Of a stretch of 64,000 nucleotides of DNA, positions 20,454-29,914 are shown in pieces. A program made the position numbers and the translations under genes. The stretch's first letter is position 1, and each line of letters begins with the position of its first letter. Below the pieces are notes generated by a model. It saw only the letters and a list, made by a program, of their open reading frames with translations, was not told the DNA's origin and did no database searches. The stretch lies in assembly GCA_963785755.1 (NCBI GenBank), contig CAWAXG010000013.1, positions 1-64,000 of the forward strand. Direction: 5' to 3'. The DNA comes from JACCXG01 sp963785755 (GTDB lineage Bacteria > Acidobacteriota > Vicinamibacteria > Vicinamibacterales > 2-12-FULL-66-21).

Positions 20454-20486
20454 GGCAAGTCACATCGAAGATAGTGGCGAGTCACT
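20454..20486. promoter_or_regulatory. Regulator box, copy C, in the divergent promoter of the CadC-like gene
   Basis: GGCAAGTCACA, TCGAAGATAGT and GGCGAGTCACT in tandem. The outer units are conserved with copies A and B; the middle has diverged. It lies 112 bp upstream of the regulator start (minus strand) and 93 bp upstream of the 36-codon ORF (plus strand). This is probably the parental copy because it still adjoins the intact regulator. Confidence 0.6.
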
Positions 20487-20578
20487 GTCTATTCCCGTCG
20501 TGCCGTGCGTCAATGGCTGCGGACCGTCATCACCGCCTGGCGGAAGACGGCCTTCGCGTATCCAGCGGAGGTCTACTT

Positions 20579-20689
20579 ATGTCGAAACTCATCGGCCCGT
20601 CCAGGCTCGTCGCCGGTCTTAGCGGGGCCATTTCGGCTTCCGCGCGGGGAGCGCGCGTAGCGGCCACCACCATCCTCGTGCAGCGGTAA
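20579..20689 (+). CDS. 36-residue leader-like ORF
   Basis: ATG at 20,579 stands seven bases after GGAGGT in GCGGAGGTCTACTT, a better ribosome site than most genes here. The peptide begins MSKLIGPSRLVAGLSG and ends ATTILVQR with TAA at 20,687, 11 bases before the PD40 start at 20,701. In copies A and B the corresponding GGAGGTCAGCATG starts the target gene. Here that ATG has decayed and this ORF takes its place. It could be a leader peptide, a remnant signal sequence or a chance ORF. Confidence 0.4.
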   Translation: MSKLIGPSRLVAGLSGAISASARGARVAATTILVQR

Positions 20690-20700
20690 CAGGAGAACAA

Positions 20701-21819
20701 ATGACAACCAGGACTCTGCGCGCGTCGACGCTACTCACCGCTCTCTTCGTTCTCGGCGCCGGCTGGCTTGCTGCGCCGCATGCCAGCCAGGACGGGGCGA
20801 ACGAGGGATTCATTCTCTTCACCTCGGATCGGGCCAATCCCAGCGACCTGGGAATGTGTGGGAATTGCGAAGACATCTACGTGATGTCGCCGGACGGCTC
20901 GAACCCGGTCCGCCTCACGTACGGCGGCGCGGATGCGGTTGTCGGCGGGCCTGCTTTCAATAACAGCGGCGCCGACTGGTCGCACAACAGGAAGCTGATT
21001 GCGTTCCAGAGCAATCGTGACGGTGGTATTCCGCAGATCTACACGATGAACCCGGACGGCAGCGAACAGCAGCTGCTCGTCAGTCTTCCTGGGGAAGGGG
21101 CGGCGTTTCCAGCATTTTCGCCGAGTGGCGACCAGGTATGTTTTCACAGCCAGGACGTTGCTCAGCCTTTGGTCAGTCTCAAGCGACGGGACATCTACAT
21201 CGTGAACAGCGACGGCACCGGGCTGACGAACCTCACCAGCCCATTGGGACCGGGGCTGGTCGGCGACAACATCCGGTGCGACTGGTCGCGGAAAGGAGAC
21301 GCGATTGTTTTCACCAGCACCCGCGATGGCGGCGACCAACTGTTCTCGATGAACTCGGACGGATCCGGCGTGACGCGGCTCACCAGCGGCCCCGATGCCG
21401 ACCGCGACCCGGCCGCGCCTCGACTGTCCGAGGCGAACGGGGCGTGGTCGCCGGGCGGTGACCTCATCGCCTTCGAGAGCAACCGCACCTACATCATCGT
21501 CGACGGCGAACGCGTCTACAGACCGGAAATCTGGGTGATGAACGCGGACGGCACGAACCCGGTGCAGCTCACCGACTTCTCGCTCTGGCCAACGCCGACC
21601 AACATCCTCGTCACCAAGGCGACGTGGTCACCGAAGGGAGATCGCATCGCCTTCCATCGCCGGGTTGGAGACGCGGTGCGCGGCCACACCCAGATCTACA
21701 CGATGAACGCGGATGGGAGCGACGTCACCCAGATCACCTTCACCCCCGTGCCGATCACGCCGCAGTTCAGCGGTTTTCCGAGCTGGGGCAAGTGGTCGGC
21801 GAAAAGCATCCGCCCGTAA
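20701..21819 (+). CDS. Exported PD40/TolB-like beta-propeller protein
   Basis: The start ATG at 20701 follows CAGGAGAACAA. A signal peptide (LLTALFVLGAGWLAAPHASQ) precedes PD40 blades such as DIYVMSPDGSNPVRLTYGG, QIYTMNPDGSEQQLL, IYIVNSDGTGLTNLTS and WSPKGDRIAFHRR. About 372 residues. It is the third PD40/propeller gene behind a regulator-box promoter. The lipoprotein gene follows after 30 bp, so the two may be co-transcribed. Confidence 0.75.
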   Translation: MTTRTLRASTLLTALFVLGAGWLAAPHASQDGANEGFILFTSDRANPSDLGMCGNCEDIYVMSPDGSNPVRLTYGGADAVVGGPAFNNSGADWSHNRKLIAFQSNRDGGIPQIYTMNPDGSEQQLLVSLPGEGAAFPAFSPSGDQVCFHSQDVAQPLVSLKRRDIYIVNSDGTGLTNLTSPLGPGLVGDNIRCDWSRKGDAIVFTSTRDGGDQLFSMNSDGSGVTRLTSGPDADRDPAAPRLSEANGAWSPGGDLIAFESNRTYIIVDGERVYRPEIWVMNADGTNPVQLTDFSLWPTPTNILVTKATWSPKGDRIAFHRRVGDAVRGHTQIYTMNADGSDVTQITFTPVPITPQFSGFPSWGKWSAKSIRP

Positions 21820-21849
21820 CAATCACCGAAATGTGTCCTAGGAGTGGTC

Positions 21850-22419
21850 ATGAAGAAAGTCAGCCTCGTCCCGATTATTCTCGGACTGTTTGCGTTTGCC
21901 GGATGCTCGAATCCATCGCCGGTGGCCCCGGCCGCGGCTGCCGGCGGCGCCGGTGAGTTGAGCGCGAAGCCTTCGGCGGCTACGCCAGGGGTTTACACCC
22001 TGAGCTTCATGGCCTTCGTGGACAGGACACTGCAGGAGGTGACGAGCCTTCCGGTCCTGACCGCCGAACTGATCCTGAAAGCCTCCGTGACGAGCAGCAC
22101 CGGAAGTGCGGCACAGGCCGGGACGGTGACGTTCGAGTATTGCTCTTACAAAGGGGGGCCACCGAACGACATCACCCGCGCGGACGAGGCGCCGAAGGAA
22201 GCGTGCGAGCAGGGGACCGCGAGCTGGGCACGGCTGACGTCAGTGTCGGTCTCTCCCGGAATGTGTCCGGGACTCGAGCCCGGATATGCGTGCATGAACT
22301 TCGGCATCGTGCGGCTTCCCCGTGACGTGGGGTTCCGCTTCCGGTATGCGTCGCAGAGGAGCGGAATCGCCAGCGGGACGAGCCAGCCGAAGAATTTCAC
22401 CTGGACGGCCGGATCATGA
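21850..22419 (+). CDS. Lipoprotein of unknown function
   Basis: ATG at 21850 (MKKVSLVPIILGLFAFAGC) is preceded by TAGGAGTGGTC; a GTG six bases earlier is less likely. The lipobox AFAGC puts the lipidated cysteine at residue 19, followed by a Pro/Ala/Gly-rich tether. The 190-residue protein has several cysteine pairs (EYCSYKGG, KEACEQG, GMCPGLEPGYACM), suggesting a disulfide-stabilised beta domain, possibly Ig-like (AGTVTFEYC). Family not recognised. Confidence 0.65.
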   Translation: MKKVSLVPIILGLFAFAGCSNPSPVAPAAAAGGAGELSAKPSAATPGVYTLSFMAFVDRTLQEVTSLPVLTAELILKASVTSSTGSAAQAGTVTFEYCSYKGGPPNDITRADEAPKEACEQGTASWARLTSVSVSPGMCPGLEPGYACMNFGIVRLPRDVGFRFRYASQRSGIASGTSQPKNFTWTAGS

Positions 22420-22599
22420 AGAACCCTCACGCTGGTTCTTCTCGTGTGCGTTGTCCTACCGATCCAGCATGCGGTGATCGCGCAGCAGACCGGCGTCCTC
22501 AGGCTGGTCAACGCCTGGTGTTATAAGGTGCAGGGACGTGCTCTCCATTGCCCGCGCAGCCGGCGGCACCAACGAATACGAATAGCAGAGTTGCTCTGA
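22416..22599 (+). pseudogene. Short frameshifted ORF encoding a signal-peptide-like sequence
   Basis: ATG at 22416 overlaps the lipoprotein stop (ATGA). After one missing or extra base it reads LTLVLLVCVVLPIQHAVIAQ, a good signal peptide, then GVLRLVNAW and a basic tail to TGA at 22,597. Either a small secreted protein with one sequencing error or the truncated 5' end of a larger exported protein. Confidence 0.35.
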
Positions 22600-22630
22600 A
22601 GTATGATGCGTGACCGCCGGGAGTAACGCC

Positions 22631-24159
22631 ATGAGAGTGCTCGGATTCGCGGTGCTGTCGGTGTTGATGACGGCGGAAACGCAAGCCGCGACATGCGAGA
22701 GCCTGCTCGCCCTGTCGCTTCCACACACCACCGTGACGCTGGCGCAACCGGTCGCAGCAGGAGCGTTTTCCCCTCCCGCCCAGCCGCAGGGGCGCGTGCA
22801 ACCGGCCTCCGCCTTCCAACAACTGCCGGCGTTTTGCCGCGTCGCTGCCACTTCGAGGCCCTCCCGCGACTCCGAGATCAGGATCGAAGTGTGGATGCCG
22901 CTCGCAGGCTGGAACGGCAAGTTCCAAGGGGTTGGCAACGGCGGGTACGCGGGAACGATTACCTACACCGCCGGGAGCGGCGGCCTCGAGCGCGGGATGG
23001 CAGAGGCGCTGAGACGGGGGTATGCGACGGCGTCCACCGACACCGGGCATACCGTCGAGGCAGGGTCGACGTTTCTTGGACAGCCGGTGAAACTGGTTGA
23101 TTACGGATATCGTGCCGTGCACGAGATGACGGTCGCCGCGAAGGCAATCGTCGCCGCTTTCTACGGCGCGGGCCCGAAACTTTGTACTGGAACGGATGCT
23201 CCCTCGGCGGCCGCCAGGGCCTGATGGAGGCGCAGCGCTTCCCGGAGGATTACGACGGGATCATCGCCGGCGCCCCAGCCAACCCGCAGACACGACTCTC
23301 CGTGTGGAATGTCTACGCTGGGCAGGCAGCCTTGAAGGATCCGTCAAGCACCATTCCGGCCTCGAAGTTCCCGATGATCCATCGTGCCGTGCTCGACCGG
23401 TGCGATGCGCTGGACGGACTCGAGGATGGCCTCATCGGCGACCCAAGCCGTTGCAGCTTCGACTTCAAGTCGCTCGCCTGCAGTGGCGAGGACTCCCCTT
23501 CATGCCTCACCGCTGCGCAGGTGGCCACGGCACGGACGCTGACCAGTCCGGCGGTCCATTCGAGAAGCGGCGAAACGATCTTTCCCGGTCTCGCGTTCGG
23601 TACGGAGCTCGGCTGGGCGACGAGAATCGGAGGACCCGCACCGAACCCATTGGGCGCCGACTTCGTCAAGTACGCGGTTTTCAAGAATCCCGACTGGGAT
23701 TGGCGCACGTTCGATCTCGAGACTGCCGTCGTCCAGGCGGACCGGATCGATGTAATCGATGCGAGTGCTGATCTCAGGGCGTTCATGCGGCGCGGGGGCA
23801 AATTGCTGCTCTATCACGGCTGGGCCGATCAGAACTTCTCGGCCCAATCGACGATCGACTACTACCGGAAGGTGGTCAACACAATCGGCTCGGCGCAGGC
23901 CGCGGATCGGTTGCGCCTGTTTCTCGCGCCGGGCATGGGGCACTGTGGTGGTGGCGAGGGACCGAACACGTTCGACATGGTCTCCGCGCTCGAAGGGTGG
24001 GTCGAGAACAATCAGGCCCCCGCGTTGATGGTTGCTTCTCACAGCACCGACGGAAAGCTGGGCCGGACTCGGCCGTTGTGTCTCTACCCGCAAGTCGCAA
24101 AGCACAACGGAACCGGAAGTCTCGACGAAGCCGCGAATTTCCGGTGCGTGCTGCCGTAA
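22631..24159 (+). CDS. Tannase/feruloyl esterase-family secreted esterase (one frameshift)
   Basis: A PF07519-type hydrolase of about 510 residues that would cleave phenolic esters such as feruloyl or galloyl esters. ATG at 22,631 has GGGAG upstream and a signal peptide (MRVLGFAVLSVLMTAETQA). Family blocks include WNGKFQGVGNGGYAG, GYATASTDTGHT and the nucleophile motif GCSLGGRQG just after the frame change near 23,180. The acid Asp is in LLYHGWADQNFS and the His in GMGHCGGG. The cysteines flanking Ser and His form the CS-D-HC arrangement typical of this family. Exported, so it acts on plant polymers or their fragments outside the cytoplasm. Confidence 0.88.
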
Positions 24160-24176
24160 CGCGTCGACTTCATGCT

Positions 24177-24398
24177 GCTTTGATCAGCGCGTCAAGGTGG
24201 CTCAAACGGCGGTCGAACGTCGTCGGGATCTTCCAGACGCCGCAATTGGTGATTCGCCGGGGCGGCGCGATTCTGCTCGAACAAGACGGCGAGTGGGCCG
24301 AGGCCGAGCGGCGGTACTTCAGCGCCGAGTCGATGAAACACCTCACCGCCCCGACGCTGCCGGCGACGGCGCAGGAGATCGTCGCCGCGATCGCGTGA
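24177..24398 (+). pseudogene. C-terminal remnant of an IS256-family transposase
   Basis: The frame reads WLKRRSNVVGIFQTPQLVIR, GGAILLEQDGEWAEAERRYF and SAESMKHL, the standard end of IS256-type DDE transposases, and stops at 24,396-24,398. The upstream catalytic region is absent and the tannase gene abuts it. Terminal inverted repeats are not evident. A relic of past transposition, not a working element. Confidence 0.75.
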
Positions 24399-24414
24399 CG
24401 AGAAGAAGCCGCGG

Positions 24415-26729
24415 TCACTCCGGAATCCGCATGCGGCGGAGGAGCGCCGCGAATCGTGGATGCTTCCGAACCGGGTCCCAGATGGGTTCGTCTTTGTAGA
24501 AGATTGGCACAGCCCCGGCATCGATCATTCGAGCCAGCCGATCGAGGCCGCGATCGTAGTCTCCAACCGCCACATAGAGTCGCGAGGCGAAACGCGCCAA
24601 GATGGGCGAAGTGACTGATTCCTCGTCGAATTGCCTCGCAACTGCCAGCGCGTGGGCCGTATCCCCCCGTGCGGCACTCAGCCTCGCAGAATGGAATCGA
24701 ATGTCAGGGTTGTCTTCTCTGCCCTTCGCCGCGGCCTTCATTTCGGCGAGTCCTTCATCGATCGCCCCCATCCGAATGAAGAATTCTGACTCCCAGATTG
24801 CCGAAAACAGTGGACCCTGCGATCTGGCGGATCGATAGGTGTCCCACGCGCGTGATCTGTCGCCGTTGAGGAGATACGCATAAGCCAGAAACCGTGTGAT
24901 GAATCCTGACAGTGGATCGAGGTCGTGCGCAATTTCGAGTTGATCAACCGCCTCGCCGTGCCGTCCCTGTGCGACCAACGACACTGCCTGATACTGGCGC
25001 GCAAGTGGCCACCCGGGATTCAGCTCGATGGCCCGGCCCAACGCGCGGTCACCAGCTTGGAAGTTGAACGGACCGACGAACACATGGGTCTGGCCGATGG
25101 CGGCGTGAGCCTCGGCGAGATCAGGATCCAGCTCGCGGGCATGTTCGGCAGCCTCCAGGGCCATGCGCCGCCCTTCGCCGTAGGGCAGCGACCCGCGCGA
25201 CCACAAATTGACATACGCCTCAGTGAGCCCGGCCCAGGCCAGCGCGTATCGAGGATCCTGGCTGATGGCGTGCTTGAAGTGATCCGACGCGTTTTCGAGA
25301 TCGGCGATCGTGTGCCGCTGCGCGTAGTCGCGGCCGAGTACGTACGCGCGATACGCCTCGACGTCATCGGTGTAATGCTTCGTGAATCCGGCTTCACGTT
25401 CCGTCAGTTCGACCCGCAGCCTCGACGCGATCGCGCGCGCGATTTCCTCCTGTACCTCGAAGACGTTTTGAACCTTACGATTGAATCGCTCGCTCCATAG
25501 TTGCGTGTTGTCGGCGGCATTGATCAACTCTGCCTGGACCACCAGGTCGTCGCCGCGGTTGGCGACAGTGCCGGTGAAGATCGCGTCGACTCCCAGCTCG
25601 CGGCGCAACGAAGCAGGATCGATTTGCCCACCTCGATACCGAAACGTCGTGGTTCGGGCCAAGACCTTTATTCCCCGAAGTCGGGTGAGGCTGTTGATGA
25701 CGCTTTCCGAGATACCGTCACCAAGGTACGCCGAGGACTGGTCGGGCGTGACGAGTGGCAGGACGGCGATGACAGGCGACGCGTCGTTCACGGTCCCACC
25801 GCGGCGCCAGTACAACCATGAAGCGGCGATGACCGCGGCCGTCGCGGTTATTGCGACAATCGTCAGCGTCCGCGAGCGCCCTCGGTGAACGACCGCGACC
25901 GGCACTTGATCGGACGTGCCCGAATCCTCGGCTTTGGACAGATCGTCGACGAGATCTCCAGCGGAGGCGTAACGGTGCGTCCGGTTCTTCTCGAGACACC
26001 TGCGAACAATCCGTTCCAGCTCCCCGGGGACGGACGGCTCCAGGCGAGACGCAGACTCGGTCAGGATGGCGGAAATCGTCTCGGCGCTGCTGGAACGGGT
26101 GAAGGGATGTCGACCACTCAGCATCTCGTAAACAACACACCCAAAACTGAAGATGTCGCTGGATGGATCGAGCGACTCACCACGAAGTTGCTCGGGAGAC
26201 ATGTACGAAAGGGTTCCTGCGATCACGCCGAAAGCGGTGCCGGTCAACGTCGCAGCGTTGGCCGGCTGCGAACGCTTCGCCAGGCCGAAGTCCAAGACTT
26301 TCACCTGTCCACGCGGCGTCAGCATGATGTTCTGCGGCTTGATGTCCCGATGGATGAGGCCGTGCGCGTGTGCTTCGGCGAGGGCGCCTGCGAGCTGGGT
26401 CGCGATACGGGTCGCGTCGGCTGGCGCGAGGGGACCCCGTGTCAAGCGTTCCGCCAGCGTCTCGCCTTCCACGTATTGCATGGCGACATAGGGCTGGTTC
26501 TCGTGCTCGCCGACCTCATAGATCGCGCACACGTTGGGGTGCTCGAGGCTGGCCGCTGCCTGGGCTTCGCGGACCAGGCGAGACTTGCCAGTACATCCGC
26601 CGATGCGATGACAAATTTGATGGCTACACGTCGGTTCAGCACGGTGTCTTCGGCGAGGTACACCTCGCCCATTCCGCCGGCGCCCAGCTTCCGCAACATG
26701 CGGTATCGACCAACCCGTTGCCGATCCAT
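24415..26729 (-). CDS. Serine/threonine protein kinase with FlgO-like and TPR domains (one frameshift)
   Basis: ATG at 26,729 begins RYRMLRKLGAGGMGEVYLAE (glycine loop) and VAIKFV (Lys). After a frame change near 26,575 come HRDIKPQNIML (catalytic loop) and LDFGLAKR (Mg loop). A membrane helix follows the kinase (LTIVAITATAAVIAASWLY). Outside it lies a FlgO/TolB-N-like domain (IAVLPLVTPDQSSAYLGDG) and about seven TPR units to the stop at 24,415. The architecture is a one-component PASTA-less Ser/Thr kinase of the acidobacterial type. Signal and targets unknown. Confidence 0.85.
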
Positions 26730-26959
26730 TCGGCCAAAATTCTCCTCTGTCCGGCGTTTGGTGTCCAAGTCAGAATCGTTGCCCGAATTCCGGAAGGAGA
26801 TCACGGGGGGCACGCGTGGATTGGGTGCGTCTCGACGCGTGACGCGGAGCCAGATACGGCAACCCCGGTGAGCCCGACTGATGCCGTGGCTTGCTTTCGA
26901 CTACTGGCTGATGGTCGCGCCGCGGTGGGTACGCGGCCGTTGCGTCGAAAGAGGTGGAG

Positions 26960-26998
26960 GGCGTGGACCCTCTACGTTTGTAGCCGGGGGTCCACGCC
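26960..26998. terminator. Strong stem-loop downstream of the dha/NHL operon
   Basis: GGCGTGGACCC (26,960-26,970) pairs perfectly with GGGTCCACGCC (26,988-26,998). The loop contains its own CTAC-GTTT-GTAG hairpin. It lies 26 bp beyond the NHL gene stop on the minus strand. There is no clear T-run, so it may be a terminator or a dispersed intergenic palindrome. Confidence 0.5.
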
Positions 26999-27023
26999 GT
27001 TCCGTGTTGCTGGGCTCGCCGGC

Positions 27024-28097
27024 TCAGTTTTTCAGGCTGAGCTTCTGCACTCGCCAGTTCATGAGCTCGGCGACGTACAAGGTGTTCGGATCGCGGCAGT
27101 CAATCGCATTGACCATCCCGAACTCCTTGAACTGCTTGCCGGCCCGACCGATACGGCCGACCACCGTGCCGTCCAGCTGCATCTTGTAAATCTCGCCGTC
27201 GAGAAACGGGTCCTCGGTCGGGTTGGAGTTGGAGCTGTAGAGAAACTGCTGCGTGCCCGGCGAGATGCAGATGGCACGCGGCGCGCCCACGTTCGTGAAC
27301 TGGGTCTTGAACGTGCCTTCGTTGTCGAACACCTGAATGCGCTTGTTGCCCATATCGGCGACGTAGACGTTGCCCTGGGCATCCACGGCGATGGAGTGGG
27401 GAGTATTGAACTGACCGGGTTCCGAACCGGTCGCGCCCCAGGACTTGGCGAACACGCCGGTCTTGGTGAACTTCGCGACGCGGGCGTTGGTGTAACCGTC
27501 GACGACGAAGATGTTGCCGGCAGCGTCCCAGGCCACATCGAGGGGCTGGTTGAAATTGTCGCCGGGGACACCAGATCCCGGAGGTCCGCTGCCGCGGCCG
27601 AAGACGCCGCCACCGGCGCTGCTGCCGACTTCGCCGATCGCCTCGGGCCGGCGGCCCAAGGTCATCAGGACACGGCCGGAGGGGTCGAACTTGACGACCA
27701 TCCGGGAGGCGCGGTCCACGACCCAGAAGTTGTTCTGGGGATCGACCCTCACGCCCTGCGCGAACAGGAAGGAGTAGGGGCGCCCGGTTGGCCCGCTGCC
27801 AATCTCGCGCAGAAACTTTCCGGAGCGATCGAATTCGAAGAGGCGCGCGCCGCCGTTGATGTAGGTGCGTGACGCGCCAATCGTGGCGTTCGGGCCGCCG
27901 CTGCGGGTGTAGACCCACAGGTTGCCCGTGGAGGTGGTGGCCACGCCGGCCACTTCACCGAAATGGATGTCGGCCGGCAGCTTCAGAAAATCACCGGCGG
28001 ATTCAAATGCGATTTCGCGCGGCTGCTGGGCAAGCAGCGAGCCGGCGAACAGCAGCGTTGCTGCGAGGCCCGTGGCTGCGAAACGTGGGTATCTCAT
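27024..28097 (-). CDS. Exported NHL-repeat beta-propeller protein
   Basis: ATG at 28,097 with AGGGAG upstream overlaps the previous stop (TAATG). The signal peptide RFAATGLAATLLFAGSLLAQ is followed by six NHL blades: GVRVDPQNNFWVVDRAS, PLDVAWDAAGNIFVVDGYTN, HSIAVDAQGNVYVADMGNK. Length about 357 residues. It is a paralogue of the gene just upstream. Some database relatives are labelled peptidyl-alpha-hydroxyglycine amidating lyase, but I see no ground to assign that activity. Last gene of the probable dhaK-dhaL-NHL-NHL unit. Confidence 0.75.
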   Translation of the reverse strand: MRYPRFAATGLAATLLFAGSLLAQQPREIAFESAGDFLKLPADIHFGEVAGVATTSTGNLWVYTRSGGPNATIGASRTYINGGARLFEFDRSGKFLREIGSGPTGRPYSFLFAQGVRVDPQNNFWVVDRASRMVVKFDPSGRVLMTLGRRPEAIGEVGSSAGGGVFGRGSGPPGSGVPGDNFNQPLDVAWDAAGNIFVVDGYTNARVAKFTKTGVFAKSWGATGSEPGQFNTPHSIAVDAQGNVYVADMGNKRIQVFDNEGTFKTQFTNVGAPRAICISPGTQQFLYSSNSNPTEDPFLDGEIYKMQLDGTVVGRIGRAGKQFKEFGMVNAIDCRDPNTLYVAELMNWRVQKLSLKN

Positions 28098-29192
28098 TAC
28101 TTGCTCCCTTGGGCAGTTGGCTGCAGGATGAATTTCTGAATGCGCCATTGGGTGAGCTCGCTCGTCAGAATTTCATTCGGGACGGAGCAATCCAGTCCGT
28201 GCACCGTGCTGAACTGTCCCTGTTCTTTGCCGGGGACGCCGAACTTGCCGACGACCTTGCCATCCAACTCCATCTTGAAGACCTGGCCGGTGACCTCGTG
28301 CAGCGGGGTGTTCTGGTTGTCAGGGTTGGAGTTGGCCGTGTAGAGATACTGGTGCGGGCCGGGGCTGATGCACAACGACCACGGAGCGCCGACGTGGTCG
28401 TACACGGTCTTGTAATTCAGGTCGTTGTCGAACACCACGATGCGCTGGTCGCTGCGGCTGCCCCCGTAGACATTGCCCTGGGCATCCACGGCGATGGCAT
28501 GCAGCAGGGTGAACTGGCCGGGCCCCGATCCGCGGGTGCCGACTTGTTTGATGAAGCGGCCGTTCTTGTCGTACTTGGCGATGCGTGAATTGACGTAGCC
28601 GTCGGCGACGAAGATGTTGCCGGCCGCGTCGAATCCGACGTCGGTGGGGCGATTGAAAATATAGGGCGGAGCCGGATTGAGCTCCTTGAGGGGCGCCTGC
28701 ATGCCGCCCATGGGCCACTCGTCCCGCCGGCCCAGCACCATGGTCACGCGTCCTTCGGGGTTGAACTTGATGATCGAGTTGCTGCCCTCGTCGATCACCC
28801 AGATGTTGTCCTGGGCATCGACGCGCACGCCATGACAGAACACGTGCCCGTAGAGCTCCTTCCCGATCTCCCGCACGTAGTTGCCCTTCGCGTCGAACTC
28901 GAACGTCTTCGTCTGCTGGGCGCAGCTGTTGACGAAGATATGCCCCTTCGAGTTGCGGGCGATCCCGATGCCTTCGCCCAGATACACGTTCGGAGGCAGC
29001 TTCATGAAGTCGCGCACGACTTCGTACTTGATGTCGGGCGCGTCGATGGCCTTGGGCTTGAGTCTCAGCTGAGCCTCCGAAAGCTTGTCAGGGGGTGTCG
29101 TGTACCAACGGTACCTGGGCGAACAGGGTGGTGGCGACGGCGGCTGACAGCGCCAGCGTCGCGGCCACCAGACTAATGCCACGTGTTTTCAT
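28097..29192 (-). CDS. Exported NHL-repeat beta-propeller protein (frameshift after the signal peptide)
   Basis: The signal peptide MKTRGISLVAATLALSAAVA is encoded from ATG 29,192 in a different frame from the propeller. A single base change near 29,105 joins it to DKLSEAQLRLKPKAID. The blades read GVRVDAQDNIWVIDEGSNSI, PTDVGFDAAGNIFVADGYVN and HAIAVDAQGNVYGGSRS. Paralogue of the following gene, overlapping it by one base. A downstream start inside the alternative frame would give no signal peptide, so the frameshift reading is preferred. Probably periplasmic. Confidence 0.7.
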
Positions 29193-29279
29193 AGGACACC
29201 TCGAAAGCAGCGCAAAATGTAGCACCATCCTCTACGCACCACAACGAGATGACGGCTGTTCAATGGAGGGCCAGGCCGA

Positions 29280-29912
29280 TCACGGCCGCCACGCGTCCGC
29301 AGCGGCTTTCAGCAGCAGGTAAGACCCGGTCGCGCCGGGGTCCTGGTGTCCGACGCTGCGGTCTCCCAGGTAGCTGGCTCGGCCCTTGCGCGCCTGCATG
29401 GAAATGGTCGCCCGCATGCCTGCTTCGGCCGCCGCCGCGCCCCGTTCCAGGATTTCCGCCAGGCCGCTTCCAGCCTCCAGGGCACCCCGCATCGCATCCA
29501 CGGCGGGAAGCAGAGCGTCCAGCATGGTCTTGTCGCCGAGCGCGGCTTTGCCGCGCTGCTGGATGCCTTCGACGCCGGCCTGGAACAGCGCCACCACGTC
29601 GGCGGGCGCGAGTTCGGATTTGCCCGCGCAGGCCGCTCCGGCGCGGAGGAAAAATGTGCCGAGGAGGGGCCCGGAGCTGCCGCCCATGGTCTTGATGAGG
29701 ACAGTCGAGACGTTCTGAAAAACAGCGCGGATATCAGCCGGAGGGTTAGCGGTCAGCTCGGCCTGCACCGCCGTGAAGCCGCGGTCCAGACTGATTCCAC
29801 AATCGCCGTCGCCGACGGCTGAATCCAGATCGGTAAGCTGCTGACGGTTTTCTGCGAAAACCTTTTGCAAAGCGCTCAGCCAGCGCAGCACGTCCTGCTT
29901 ACTCACTGACAT
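29280..29912 (-). CDS. dhaL: Dihydroxyacetone kinase subunit L
   Basis: The ATP/ADP-binding all-helical subunit of dihydroxyacetone kinase, 210 residues. The Mg-nucleotide-binding aspartates are in LDSAVGDGDCG, and the conserved MGGSSGPLLGTFF, GDKTMLDALLP and GRASYLGDRSVGHQDPGA follow. GDGDCG differs from the GDADHG of E. coli DhaL and resembles ATP-using kinases, so the phosphate donor is uncertain. Start ATG at 29,912 lies two bases after the dhaK stop. No DhaM (PTS phosphotransfer) gene is in the window. Confidence 0.88.
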   Translation of the reverse strand: MSVSKQDVLRWLSALQKVFAENRQQLTDLDSAVGDGDCGISLDRGFTAVQAELTANPPADIRAVFQNVSTVLIKTMGGSSGPLLGTFFLRAGAACAGKSELAPADVVALFQAGVEGIQQRGKAALGDKTMLDALLPAVDAMRGALEAGSGLAEILERGAAAAEAGMRATISMQARKGRASYLGDRSVGHQDPGATGSYLLLKAAADAWRP

Positions 29913-29914
29913 GT

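Noticed and set aside
12386..24159. A scytonemin or other natural-product gene cluster suggested by the ScyD/E-like propeller and tannase
   Set aside because: No biosynthetic enzymes accompany them; ScyD/E-like propellers are widespread without such clusters.
24177..24398. A complete IS256 element
   Set aside because: Only the last 70 or so residues of the transposase remain, with no visible terminal repeats.
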